DNA from: Mesocentrotus franciscanus
Taxonomy: Eukaryota > Echinodermata > Echinoidea > Camarodonta > Strongylocentrotidae
Assembly (NCBI GenBank): GCA_037976565.1
Contig: CP137667.1
Location: 29,626,459-29,690,458 of the forward strand
Direction of reading: 5' to 3'
DNA: 64,000 nt
The notes below the pieces were generated by a model. The model had not been told where the DNA came from. It was given only the letters and a program-made list of their open reading frames with translations, and ran no database searches. The position numbers were made by a program, and so were the translations under genes. Shown piece by piece: positions 21,761 to 33,984 of the stretch. Numbering within the stretch: position 1 is the first letter of the stretch; each line of letters begins with the position of its first letter.

Positions 21761-23264
21761 CCACAACACCTCCACACAAATATATGCATCATTAACAAAG
21801 GTGATAACAAAACAATTTTACGCCACAGGATTGAGCGCCCCCTGTCAATTCCCGATGATCGGAATTTCATCCTCGAATATAAACTATACCTAATTCAAAT
21901 TCTTCCCCTTACGAGTTTCAATACCCGTAAAGCTTTTAACCTATACCTTTGACGGAATAAAGTGCGGAGCACATGGCAACCACGCAAATGTCGGAACAAC
22001 GCCATAGCAGCTGAGTTTCAAACCAAGTTATTCCTCTAATATACTCCGTTCACTCATAGACGCCGATTTTACTACGATGGAGAAGAGCGTGGCCAATCGG
22101 GGCTAACCGTAGGCCAGCCCAACATGTGAGGATCTCCATGAGCGTGGTTTGGTCTGGGTGGTATCTCCTAGGTCGGGAAGCTTCACGCTCTCCCCACGAT
22201 TATTATGAACGTGCACAAAATAACCGTAGCCGGGTCGTGGCCAACAAAAGCGAGGCAAAGTCTTATTAAGAACATAGTGGGAACGTTATTATCGTACAAG
22301 CATCGTGGTGAGATATCTGCGGTCGTAATAAAAACTCATCACCGCCAACTATTTCGAGTATCAGGTCCGTTCATCTTCGAAGTTGGGAAAGAAGTGAAGA
22401 AATGCTTGAGTCTTTAGCTATGTACGGTATCAATCACTCGACCATAGAGGCGAGTTGAGAGATATTCGGCTACACCGGATAAAATTACCGAAAGACAGCC
22501 TCGCCAAACCCGCAAAAAGGAAGTCAGGAAGGAGGAACAATGAATTGAAAGCTATTCAAAATGTTATACCTCACCCAATCGATTTCTCACATTATGTACA
22601 TCCATAATTGTGTACATACATTTATGTATGTATGTGTACATTTTGCGTGTCAATACTTCGAAAATTTAACAAGTTGAAAATAATTAAGTGATTGTCCGTG
22701 AAATGTTTGAGACTTCAAATTTTCACCAATAGCTGGGAATTCCTGATGTCCGAATGAAGCCCTATGGGTGAAAAGTCGAAGCTACAGACGTTTAGCGGAA
22801 TAATTTATTTATTTTAAACTTGTTATACATATATTTATATAAATATATATAATCTGTTTCTCTCTCTCTCGTTCTCTGGGCCTCTCTCTTTTACCTCATA
22901 CCCACTTACAGTTTCTGAAAAAAGCAATACAAATTCCATAATCTACGTAAATAATTTCCATGCACTACTATACCTAACTCTAATTCCACCCTCAGGTCTG
23001 TAGGCACAGACTATATTTGAGACTAAAACGAAATCTCATTAATGCATAAGTTAAGCATAACTGTTTTAGTCCCTTTGTCAATGCCATGAGTAGCTACAAT
23101 AAAGAACCTGCATATACCATGCAATCTACATAGTATATCAGTTCATACCAGGCACGGATTCAGGCGGAGGAACAGTAATGTTTGTTATGATACCAAATAA
23201 AGTGAACTATCGTAACATTTAATTAAGAGGGATGCAATATTAATTTCTTCTGACTACGTAGCCT
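21761..23264. other. No gene seen
   Basis: A frame at 22,205-22,417 has no recognisable family. The region 22,060-22,200 is GC-richer, with repeated GAGCGTGG words. Nothing is supportable as a gene. Confidence 0.35.
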
Positions 23265-23279
23265 TTGTCAGAGGCAATA

Positions 23280-23472
23280 TTTCCTTACTCTTTCTCTCTC
23301 TTTCTCTCTCTGACCCTCTCTCTATCTCCCCCTCTCTCTCTCTCACACTCTCACTCTCTATCTTTCTCCCTCTCCCCTATTCCCCCTTCTCTCCCCTTTC
23401 ACCCTCTCTATCTTTCTCTCTCCCCGTCTCCCCTTCTCACTCACAATCTCTCTCTCTCTCTCTCTCTCTTTT
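23280..23472. repeat. (CT)n microsatellite, imperfect
   Basis: Long CT/TC tract with C-rich interruptions. Confidence 0.9.
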
Positions 23473-23564
23473 AAACTGTGATTTTATACCTTTTAATAGT
23501 TCTCTGGGACTTTTGTACTCTCTCTTGATCCCTAGATCATCTGAGGAGATTTCTGCTCCCTGAT

Positions 23565-23940
23565 GAGGAAAGAAAGATCATGAGAGTTCAGAATAACAGG
23601 AAATAACACGCACCTCATATTCGGCCTAGGCCTACTTTGTGAAAATATGGGGAAAGTCCCCAAACATGATCTCGCAAACGAAGTATACTATTTTTGCTGC
23701 AAGTCTACTTGTACTAGGCAGATGTCCTGATAGTTGGGGAAAGTCCCCAAACATAATCTCGCAACCAACGTATACTATCTTTGCTGCATGCCTACTTGTA
23801 CTAGGCAGATGTCCTGATAGTATGCAGACACAAATCATTGCCAGTCGCTGTCCGTAACAGTGTCAGCACAGTGAGACAAGGCTGAGGGTATACTGCAAAG
23901 GCTCTTTTCGCTGATTTGATGCAGCCAGGGACTGGCAGGT
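23565..23940. repeat. Dispersed repeat with internal tandem duplication
   Basis: Colinear with 8,520-8,745. A unit of about 86-90 bases starting GGGGAAAGTCCCCAAACAT and ending GGCAGATGTCCTGATAG is present twice in a row (about 23,648 and 23,738). Confidence 0.8.
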
Positions 23941-25028
23941 GCGCGTTCCCATCCCCTCTCTTCCTTCCCCGGAAAGTGACCCTTTTTTTTAATAGGAAAA
24001 ACAAATATATAGATTCTCACGAAATCAATAGGTGCTCTGCTACGCTACGCGGCAGATCACCTAAAAATAAGCTTCAAAATACGGGAATGTAGACCCAGCA
24101 AATTATTGGACCGCATATTACTATTTCAGTCAAAACCCAACCCCAAAATTATCGAAATTCCTAGAATTCCTAGAATACACAGGTATTATTTATTGTAATA
24201 TTCAAACGAACAGTAGTACACGCAGCGTTACCGTGTCTCGTTCAAAGGCCAAGTTGACAAACATATTTTACGCATTCTAAAGTTCATATATGATTTGTGT
24301 ACACTCCTTTAATGGCCGTTGGTTAGTAATGACCAGCATCTACACATGTTTGTGAAAACATGTACTAAAAAAATCCCAGTATGCTTTAAAAAAGATTAAA
24401 AAAGAGGCAATATTGCATCTGGCGAAACATTTCTGTCTGCTAAACTACCCCTTGAAAAGCCCACCTGCATAGACTCCCGTTTCCATGGTGACAACATACC
24501 ACAGACATGACAAAGATAATTGAAATGGTGCATTGAAGAAGAAGAATAGATTATTATATTTTCATGGGAATAATGACCAACTTGTAGTCACTTAATCTTT
24601 TATATTGAGAAAAAAAGCAATGAGAAAAAAGTTCCTTCACACTGTTCATAAGCGGTACGAACTGTTCATTAGCTTCATGCAAAATAACATAAGATACAGT
24701 TAACACCTAAACTATTTATTCCTTTACCAAGTTTTGTCATTGGTTAAGTGTGTAAACAACTGATTTGCCCCAATTTATCTTTTTATGAGGATGTGACATA
24801 TTAACGTTTTCGTCTAAAAGTATTCAACAAAGGCCATAATTCAACAAGTTTACCTTTCATTCTTGAGTTACGCAAAACACACAAACATCAAGTTAACAAG
24901 ATGTTTTTTGAATAAATAATTTAGTTGTTAACTGTGCATATGTAATAATAATTATATATGAGCATGTCTCTCGGATGAATATCTTTTCTTTCTATCTCTC
25001 TTTTTCTCTCCCCCTCTTTCTCTCTCTT
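23941..25028. other. No gene seen; ends in CT-rich tract
   Basis: AT-rich. A CT-rich microsatellite at about 24,984-25,050 adjoins the inverted-repeat arm. Confidence 0.4.
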
Positions 25029-25506
25029 TTTCTTTCTCTCTCTCTCTCTCGGTGCACTCTATTTTCTCTTATCTCTTTTCACATTCCTTCACTTTATCAT
25101 GATATGAAATGTAGTCTAATGACAAAACTGAAGTTTGTATAGAAATCAATTTATTGCCAATTCAAAGAACAAAATGGGAAGGAAACGCACAAAACTTTGT
25201 TTTACATCTAATGTTATAAAAATGCGTCTTGGAGGAGATGTGAATTTTCACAAGCTAAACCAGTAGTCAAATTGAGTTGCCTTGTTTATAGCATTTAATG
25301 TTCCTAATATACTACCTGGATTATCGAGAATATTCATAATCATAATTAACATAATCTAAGGGCATACATCTGACACCATCTTACAATGTCCGATAGATAT
25401 CATAGTGTACATATCTATGTGACTTGATAGTTTATATGAATGTTTTTATCTAAGCCAATGTCAGTATCATTGCAAGTGAGCTTTAGACTCGTAAATCGGT
25501 TTATTC
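25029..25506 (+). repeat. Left arm of near-identical inverted repeat
   Basis: This ~478-base segment recurs in reverse orientation at 30,675-31,155. I noted no base differences over most of its length apart from the CT tract. The pair flanks about 5.2 kb that includes a death-domain exon and a LINE relic. Confidence 0.85.
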
Positions 25507-27413
25507 TTTGATATTCAAACTCTTCTTAAGATTAACCTTTAATTACGGTTAAACATGTGGGATTTTATTAGCAATGAGAGGGGTACCCCTCGGATGGCTG
25601 TAGAGAGTGTCAGCAATAAAAGTACAATTTGTATTGTTATGTGCTTGCCCAACAAATGAAAACATACCTTATACTGTGCTAACAAGTAAATTAAGTCTGC
25701 TATGGCACCCCACCCCTCACCCACTCCCTTCCTAACCCACCACTCTGTATCGACCTGAACCTTACCGCTATCTTACAAAATAAACATTTTAAACAAATTC
25801 AATTTTAAGAAAATATGAACATTGACAGTCATTACATCAAGTCATAACACATCAAGGATACCACATGTAAAGCGGTGATATTACAATTGTTCCTACTTAG
25901 CTTTATTTCGTCATTCATAAAGCTAGATAAGGATTGATTGCGATTGGGTGTGAAATTACTAGTCCAGTGACAATCTATTTTACATAATCATACGGAATAT
26001 CGAACATTTTAAACAATGACGCAACATTGGATCTGCGTTCATGCTATGTAAGATAGAGAGTTAGGGTGTTGGTTGCAACTGGGGCAAGAGTTCGACTTGT
26101 GCAAGGAACTCTTGGATTAGACTTTTATAAAATTCGGTTTACTTATTTATGAAAGCCATTGTTATGATCAGTCCAATGAATCAATACATTTCGCTTGAAA
26201 TTGAAGTGTTTCATGAATCTGAAGAGATTAATATTTAATTTTGGCAGGAATATGTCTTAAGCCCACCGCACATTATACGATCGGAATACGATCCGACTTT
26301 GTCCGATATTTGAAGAATTTGCAACAATGTTTGATATAAGTATTCAAACATGTAACTGGGATATTAGATATGGATAACAGGTTTTCCCCGCCGATTGTCT
26401 AAAAACGTGTGTTATACGACATGAATTCATCTGAGTCATGGGAAATCAAAATTGCACATGCAAGCAAGCAAATATAAGGACGTTATTCCCCCTCAAACGA
26501 GTAAACATCTTTTGTAAGCTTTAGTCGAGTTTCAGAGTCCTTTAATTTCAATCCATTATTTATATCAGTTGTGAACACAACACTTTGAACTAAAATGTAA
26601 CCTAGTGCAAGCTTATATCCATAACGACAGAAAATTCAAGGTTGTGGGCGTACATTGGGTAACAGGACACAAAGTTTGAAGCATTTGTGTTACTTGTTAT
26701 TTAATAAAACCTAGCATGCGTTATACATTTGTGATCATTTAGCCTACGCTTTCTATGTACAGTGAAATAAAATTTAGAATGTGGAATGTTGTCGTGAATA
26801 TAAAGATACAAATGGCGTATAATAATTGCATTTTCCACCTCTAAAATAACAGTCAATCGGAATGGCAACAATGCAGTTGTGTTTTAAAGTCACGTGCTGC
26901 ACCTTTTCGAGTATATTAACAACAAAATCACAATGTGGAATTGCATCATGAAAACAAATACACATCATTAACAACAAGGATAAGTGATTTGATCCAGGTA
27001 CTTAGGTCTTATGAGCAGAAGAAAGAAATTAGAAATGACAGAAGAGTAAACTAGATTGGATAGAATAGGCGAGCGAAATATATAAATGATATCAATAGTG
27101 AATCACCAATGGCAAATGTGTATTACCGCCTTGGTAAATGACGTAGTGTCAGAAGTTCAACTCGTATATGTTATATTAACCAAGCTAACACGATCGCAAA
27201 GACAATTCAACGAAAGGGTAATTAAATTCAATATCGCGCTATTTATCCCACTGAAATCAAGTTCCTAATACGTAATACGTCACTGGCAGTAATGTTCGCA
27301 CATTTCAAAAGGTGATGGACAAAGGCTTCTGAAATTCCCCTCGGCTGATTTTTTTTCCAAAAGTCTTTGCGATTGTGTTCATTATACATAAATTTGCGGA
27401 TACCATGAAAAAG
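25507..27413. repeat. Duplicated non-coding segment (partner of 46.98-49.4 kb)
   Basis: Pieces match the second palindromic unit: 25,507-25,800 with about 46,980-47,320 (forward), 26,360-26,600 with about 48,200-48,480 (forward), and 26,480-27,190 with about 48,690-49,400 (inverted). I see no coding exon in it. Confidence 0.6.
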
Positions 27414-27678
27414 TTACATATTTTTGTACGAAAGCCCCCCACAATCTGCTTCATTTAAAGCTTTATCAAGATCTTTCACTTTTCCACCATCCTTTTTGTG
27501 TCGCCAATTCATTAACATCTCAAAATTAGCATCTTTTAATGATGATGCATTTTGCCTCTTGATATTACCCTGTTCGCTGTAACCAACCCCTAATTTAATG
27601 GCGACACTAGTGTAGTAGTCTGCAGGAAGGCATCCTGCCAGTTTCAAAAGTTCATCATCCGTGACGATTCGGTCCATT
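27414..27678 (-). CDS. Death-domain exon with its own stop (DD-A-like)
   Basis: Minus-strand exon. The acceptor tgatttacttatag is followed by A then ATG at 27,677, the same AG|A-ATG arrangement as the exon at 32,780. The frame is open for 87 codons to a TAA-type end at 27,414. The death-domain pattern is VTDDELLKLAGCLP, AIKLGVGYSEQGNIKRQN, NFEMLMNW with conserved W, then KDLDKALNEADCGGL. It is clearly divergent from the other copies. No linker or second DD is evident, so it may encode a single-domain adaptor. Alternatively, it could splice at a GTACAA near its end. Splicing from a phase-1 exon would hit a stop, so it must be a first coding exon. Its 5' UTR exon was not found. Confidence 0.72.
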
Positions 27679-28489
27679 CTATAAGTAAATCACACAACAA
27701 AAAAACATATTAACCATGTTAATGATAGTATAGTGATAACATGATTTTACCATTTGGTCTTGTTTAACCGATGTAGTCACCAAGCTTCCCTAGAGCCCTG
27801 CAGTTATTAATACCCCTAGCTTTGCTAGGTACACGTTTGATACACCTGTATCGAGAGGGACAGATGTGTGTAAAACACCGAACATGAATAGAACCCCAGA
27901 CTTCCTGTATGAGAGTCAAGACCCTTGACCAATGCAACCCTCCTACTTACATAACATTGATGTAGAATACAGGAGTACTTTGTAGTGAAATAGTGCGTAT
28001 ATTTCCATAGACAGTTTATCAGATTATTAACTTATATGGAAACAAATGCATGACGATTATCTCTATGGCACTAAACACCCACCAGGGTTAGACACTAACA
28101 TAGCTAAAACCTAGTGGGCCATTTGAAGTTTTGAAACAAAAATCAATCAAATACAATTATTTATTCCAATATAGTTATCAACTTTAAGTTCAATTTCACG
28201 AAAAAAAAAAATCATTTGTCCACACACATGTAAAAACTAAATTTCTTAAAGTAGTGAGTATGATATAAGTCATTTTATGTCACCTATATGGCAACACATA
28301 CGGTAGCAGATTAATTACTTTTATTACTACTACTTGTACTCCTACTACTACTACTACTTAAATACTGTCACTACTAATTCTACTACTGCTTATAACTATC
28401 ACTATTACTAATACGACTACTACTAATAATAATACTACTACTAGCTTGGTCTCTTGCACCTCTTGCGTGAAACTGTTATGAGAGGTGCA
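27678..28489. other. No gene seen; (TAC)n-like tract
   Basis: A degenerate TAC/TACT tract lies at about 28,318-28,442. The rest is AT-rich intron or intergenic. Confidence 0.4.
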
Positions 28490-29880
28490 ATTAACGCTGT
28501 TTCGAGGGAGTGAGTTCCAGAGTCTTATTGCATCTGCGAAGAAGCTCTATGGGTAGACCAGATGATCATCAAAGAGCATGACTGTTGGGTTTGAAGAGAG
28601 GTACTCTGGCAGATCGTTGATGAAGAGGAAAAAACAGCATCGGGTCGATAACTCTGCCTTGCGGGACGCCATATGTTACTAGGCTTCAAACCTTTTTATT
28701 TTGAGAGTCCTTGAATACGTCAGTGTTAAATGACATCCTCATTCACTTCATTATTTAATTGAAGTGAAATTTTGCCAGGGCACTGTTACTCAGAAAGTCA
28801 GAAACCCATGCGTGTGTGTCCCCGCATCCCATAGAATTTGTGTAACAGCCTTCCGTGGGGAACCTTGTCAAATGCCTTGGATATATCAAAGTGTACCATG
28901 TCCACTTTTTGTTGTCATCGATGGCTTTGGCGAGGTCCTGGACAGCAAGGACAAGCTGGGAGACTCGAGACAACTTCTTGCGAAAGTCATGTTGTGCATC
29001 AGACAGGATGTTGTGGTCTGCAAGGTGGGTCATGATGCTGCTAAGAACGATTCGTACCATTAATTTACAGGTTACGGATATCAAAGAGATAGGGCTGTAG
29101 TACTCTGGGTTGCTACGGTAATCTTTCTTGAAGATGGGAGCAATATTACCAATCTTTCACGAATTAGGTATGACACCGTGGTTAAGGGAGGCCCTTTAGA
29201 AGTCTGGCTGGGACTTGTGAAGATTACTAGCCTTGGCTATGTTGTAGCTTTTTTTTCCTTTCCGGGAGAGGCGTTTCACAAAACAGGTAACCCAAGGTTG
29301 GTTTGTACCTATTCAATGTCATTTTGGATGGCACATGCTTATCCACTTAATGAGTCAAGGACGTTTCGCTTTCAGACCACACGGCTGGTATGGAGCTAGA
29401 GCAGCAGTACTGACCAGTGAAGCCTTTCTGCAATACAAGTCCAGACAATACTTAATTTTCTCTAAATCTGCGTATGTCCACAGGAAGATCTTTCTCTTAA
29501 CAGGTTTTCGTCTGCTCGCTTGAACAGATGACACTACAGGCACTATGTCATGATTACCGATCTCAAAGTCCATCCTGCCCGTCAGATCTTCAAATACAAG
29601 ATATGTCTTTATGGCGATGCATACTCCTCCGTATCCATCCACCTCATAGTGATCCTTACGAACTACGTCGTAGCCTGAATGAAACAGTTCAGAGCTGCAG
29701 ATGGTACTGTTCAGCCACGATTCAGTACCCAAGATTATATCAGGGTCTGTGGAGTCTATCAGAGAACCAAGTTCTTCCTTTTTTTGGCGCTATGGAAGTT
29801 AATGTTAAAGGTTTTTATCTTACGCTTTGCTTAATTCCTTTCTTCAAAGTCCTACGGCGGGCTGTAAATTAAGAGTCTCG
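28490..29880 (-). mobile_element. LINE relic (CR1/Jockey-like EN and RT pieces)
   Basis: Minus strand. From 29,880 down it shows the endonuclease start (a SLIDSTDPDI-like stretch, GTESWLNSTI, GYDVVRKD, YGGVCIAIK), then a deletion, then connecting text SRRKPVKRKIFLW. RT blocks follow: ISVTCKLMVRIVLSSIMTHL, SDAQHDFRKK, an FDKVPH-type box, and GVPQGRVIDPMLFFLFINDL near 28,650. The YADD box has changed to FDDH. Several stops, frameshifts and internal deletions mean it is dead. The clade is judged from motif style only. Confidence 0.8.
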
Positions 29881-30674
29881 TGGAGGACCTCGGCTAGGTG
29901 GTGCCGTGACGCTTCCAGTGACAGTTGATGGTGAATTAGAAGTCAAGCTGTCATAAATGTTACTTGTTTCCATTTGAAAAAAAAAGAATGGAGGAGAACT
30001 GCGGCATGCCACAAAAGATGCAGTGCCACGAAACATTTGAATGTGCCAGGGCGTCGTAGATAGGAGTTGACATCTGCATGCACTCGACATGATACGATTG
30101 GTAACAGTCGTCACAAGCTATACCCCGTTGCTTCCATGCAACAGGACGGTTGAAATCTGACAGCGGTACTTCATATAGTAGGGCCAGGATTCAATTCCAC
30201 ATCAAATGCATTTGGGAAGAGAAGAAGGGTTATGTATAGGGAAAATAGTGTCTTGCTGTGGCATGAAATGTTTGCGTTCTTTACTTCAGGTCTCTTGTGA
30301 AATTTCAGAATGTGCAGGGTGTTGTTGACCATGTCTCAATCGAATGAAAAGCTTGATAATTCTTTCTGTGTTAGCCTGAGTTGGTGTACATGCCAGGTGA
30401 ACTTTAAAGAGGGCGAAGCATGCGTGTACAAGAACAACATTTCTCGTGTTAGGATGATGTTCACTACCGTAGACAAGAGGATGACGAAGCACATTTAACG
30501 AATATACCTGGTGCTACATACAATTCTGACAGTGAATGAAACAGTCTTGCAAGGCAGGATAAAATATGAGTTGATCCTACATATGCTACTTAACACCATC
30601 AAGTCAAGCCTCATTTCACAGACAAGGATTGGAACTGTCAGTGTTACATAGTAGACTACATTAAGCTACCTAAA
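29881..30674. other. No gene seen
   Basis: No exon or repeat family recognised in this stretch between the LINE relic and the inverted-repeat arm. Confidence 0.35.
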
Positions 30675-31155
30675 TAAACCGATTTACGAGTCTAAAGCTC
30701 ACTTGCAATGATACTGACATTGGCTTAGATAAAAACATTCATATAAACTATCAAGTCACATAGATATGTACACTATGATATCTATCGGACATTGTAAGAT
30801 GGTGTCAGATGTATGCCCTTAGATTATGTTAATTATGATTATGAATATTCTCGATAATCCAGGTAGTATATTAGGAACATTAAATGCTATAAACAAGGCA
30901 ACTCAATTTGACTACTGGTTTAGCTTGTGAAAATTCACATCTCCTCCAAGACGCATTTTTATAACATTAGATGTAAAACAAAGTTTTGTGCGTTTCCTTC
31001 CCATTTTGTTCTTTGAATTGGCAATAAATTGATTTCTATACAAACTTCAGTTTTGTCATTAGACTACATTTCATATCATGATAAAGTGAAGGAATGTGAA
31101 AAGAGATAAGAGAAAATAGAGTGCACCGAAGAGAGAGAGAGAGAGAGAAAGAAAT
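30675..31155 (-). repeat. Right arm of near-identical inverted repeat
   Basis: Reverse complement of 25,029-25,506, including the flanking CT/GA tract. A diverged relative lies at about 49,690-50,075. Confidence 0.85.
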
Positions 31156-31542
31156 ATGCTATATAGATGACGTTTACTGTGCAGAATCGAACAGCCCGAG
31201 CGTCATCATACTCCTGGCTTAACCTTTTTTTGGTAATATCTTTCCTCGATTTGAATGGATACATGATACTCAAAAATGAATTATGTCTATATTTTGATAT
31301 GTTTTTTTGCATTTTACTTATTTATTCACTCATTTTATATATCATTTTCTCTTAGCGCTCGGTGTGCGTGAGTGAGGGCTCTAGAGTTGTAATCGAGGAT
31401 CTCTATGGTGGAGGTTGAATGACACCACATTTACTTTTAAACTGTAATATAATATAGGATCTCTAGGAACCCCATCCCATTCCCAACTCCTTCACATGAA
31501 CACCAAACCCAACTTGACGTGGATGTTAGTGTTGGCAAATCT

Positions 31543-31574
<32 letters not shown>

Positions 31575-31854
31575 TGTCTGTGTGTTTGTATGTAGGGTGT
31601 GTTGGTGTGTGTGTGTGTGTTGTGGTAGGGCCTTAATTGCTGTTTTTTGTAAACAAATTATCTTGGAATTTATCAGGAAATATCCCCTTGAAGGAAAAAA
31701 AGCGTACGATACATTGTTGTCTATTTTGAAGTATATGAAAACACTGTACCTGTTCAAGCTTCCCTCCTGTGTCATGGTAGACGATGGCAGCGAGGTTGAG
31801 TTATCAACTGTAGAAACAGAAAGATGTTGATGTCATATTAACCGAAATCTGGAC
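31156..31854. other. No gene seen; (TA)n and (TG)n tracts
   Basis: A TA run at about 31,543-31,570 is followed by a TG-rich tract at about 31,576-31,624. Confidence 0.45.
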
Positions 31855-31998
31855 GCTGTTTCATGAAGTGTTCTTATCAAGTTTACAAGTTAAAATGTCT
31901 GTTATAAGCTACTGATATCGTTGCATTTAAAAGACTGTTAGCTAATTTGTTATAGGAATGTGACACTTGTTATTAATAAAAAAAAGTATTATGAAATA
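31855..31998. mobile_element. Small MITE, TTTCATAAA family
   Basis: The ends GCTGTTTCATGAAG and TATTATGAAATAGGG are imperfect inverted repeats enclosing TTGTTA/TAACAA-rich sequence, like the copy at 6,893. Confidence 0.55.
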
Positions 31999-32481
31999 GG
32001 GAACTTGTCTGTAAAATAACGAATAATCACTCATAAAAATGAATGCTGAATGACTTTGATACAAATAAATACCGAGTGTAAAATGTGACTAGAACAAGAA
32101 ACTACTTATTTTCTTGTCCTTACTACAGATTTATATATGCTGACAAATGCCGTATCGTTTGTCAATGTGTTTAAGCAAATATGGACAAGGTACCCTTAAG
32201 GAAAAACTCGCACAGCGGGCCCCAAGGGCCAAATTTTAGGTGTTTCAACATCGAGTTTTGCTTAGAAAATGTTCGACTACGTGTGTGCCAAAGTAGGTCC
32301 TTTTTTCACAAGATGCACAATTTTGCTGAAATCTGACGTTATGCCGCTCCACTACCATGTCCATGATCTGCATTGAAACTATTGAGCAGTACAAAAATTG
32401 TATTTTAATTGAAATTCGAATTCTCTTTATTTTTCTGTATGAAACGCATAATTGAACCATTGTATACAAAGAATCTCTTAC

Positions 32482-32780
32482 CGGGTACGGGAGTGCTTAG
32501 ATACCGGTCTGCCAGGTTTTTAAATTGAGCTTTTAATAGTGCTTCCCTCAATGCCGCCTTTTCCGTCGAAGGTGTTTGTCTATTTCGCCACGTCCTGAGC
32601 AAACCCAATGTTCCCATATAACTCCCTCCTTGTTTGGTGTTTTCTTCAGTTGCGCGATTAATATCTGCGGGCTGAAATTCCAAGGCTTTTCCAAGAGTAT
32701 TGATGTCTGAATTTTTAAATAGTGCCTTGGCTATTTCCTCCAAGATGTCGTCAAAGTCTATGTTGACCACGGAGCTCATT
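32482..32780 (-). CDS. Death-domain exon with ATG (DD-A), copy 2, intact
   Basis: Minus-strand first coding exon. The acceptor aaactaaatacag gives a start at 32,780, with the ATG at 32,779. The donor CCCG|gtaaga follows 32,482 in phase 1. It encodes 99 residues plus one base. Helices of a death domain read across FDDILEEIAKAL, INTLGKALEFQPADINRATE, YMGTLGLLRTW with the conserved W, and EKAALREALLKAQFKNLADRY, then a short STPVP tail. The phase-1 end would splice in frame to the 60-nt linker exon type (G plus CA gives Ala). No linker or DD-B partner was found between 18 and 32 kb for this copy, so its 3' half may be lost or replaced. It is the best-preserved N-terminal DD in the array. Confidence 0.82.
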
Positions 32781-33818
32781 CTGTATTTAGTTTTTTTAAA
32801 TAGTCAGGAAGAAAAAATTACAATAAATGAATATCCGCAGGAGGTCAAAATGCACGAATTTTCACTAACAGTGCTTTCTTAATGAAAAATTGATTATGAC
32901 AAGATAATAAATAACGACAACAGCAGCAGCACTAGGAACAACAACAAAACAATTTCGTTAATATCAAAATACGTCAAAAAGAGGCAACAAACAACATCAG
33001 CTAAACAGGGCTAATGACACCAACATATAATGTGGTGATAATAAAAAAAAAAATACTTCCACAACGGTAACAAACAGGAAAAGCAATAACAAAACAAAAA
33101 CAGCTTGATTTACAAGAGGAGGCAATATTGAATTGTTTGGTACACCAAGAAGAAATCAAACCGAACCCCAGTGTGAAAATTACTTTTTAAATATGACGTT
33201 TCACCAGTTGCATAAGGGGAACTTTAAAATAAATACTTAAACAGTAAAATTGTATGTTTAGACACCCACATTAACATTGTTTCGCATGTGCTCTCCGGCT
33301 CAATTTGGTATATAATGCAGTTTTTGTGTACATTGTTTATTTATCAAAATGTATCTTTTTTGCAGCAAGGAGTGTTTTCGATTGACAGCGAAAATGATAA
33401 CCAAAGCATACTTGTACATGTACTTACATATAGTTCTCGACATATCTTAGACATTGTGTGATCTATAGGTATAACTATTTAGGAGTAAATAATACTTGTG
33501 GTACCGAAGTTAACCATTTTCCACTAGCTAGCAGTATAGCAGTATTAGCTACAGTACAGTATAAATTCTACGTTCTAATTCATGATGCACATATACTCGT
33601 GCGTCCATTAGCCACACGACAACATGTACAATTCGGTACCTAATGAACTACATGTACTAAATACCTCAGTATAGTTTGTGCGGTTGTCGATCAGGGTGTG
33701 TTTATGTGTTAAATATGTTCATCTGTAGCAAAGCAGGTCCTGTCCTAATATCTTTATGACTACTCTTTTGCTTACTATCGAAACAGAAATCATAGAACAT
33801 AGGTATATACAAACTTAC
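32781..33818 (-). other. Intron 1 of DD gene copy 2
   Basis: Colinear with intron 1 of copy 3 (53,640-54,160) and in part of copy 1. Shared segments include ACATATAATGTGGTGATAAT and TTTACAAGAGGAG. Non-coding. Confidence 0.6.
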
Positions 33819-33967
33819 CTGCCTTATTCCTTGTCGTTATGAATTGAATAACGAAATCGACGTGCTAATGTATAACGCGTAGGCTTCTGAAGTCAACCTT
33901 ACACATGCATAGAAGTCTCTATTTGACCACTAACGGGTTTTCCCCTTCATATCGCAGTCCCACATAA
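33819..33967 (-). other. Non-coding 5' exon, DD gene copy 2, cut by transposon
   Basis: Donor AAGGCAG|gtaagtt ends the block at 33,819. Similarity to the copy 1 and copy 3 blocks runs to about 33,965 (CTTCATATCGCAGTCCCACAT) and stops where the 9-kb palindromic element begins. The CAGTACCATCGTAAGC segment present in the other two copies is missing. Confidence 0.55.
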
Positions 33968-33984
33968 AGTCAGGTCAAGATATG

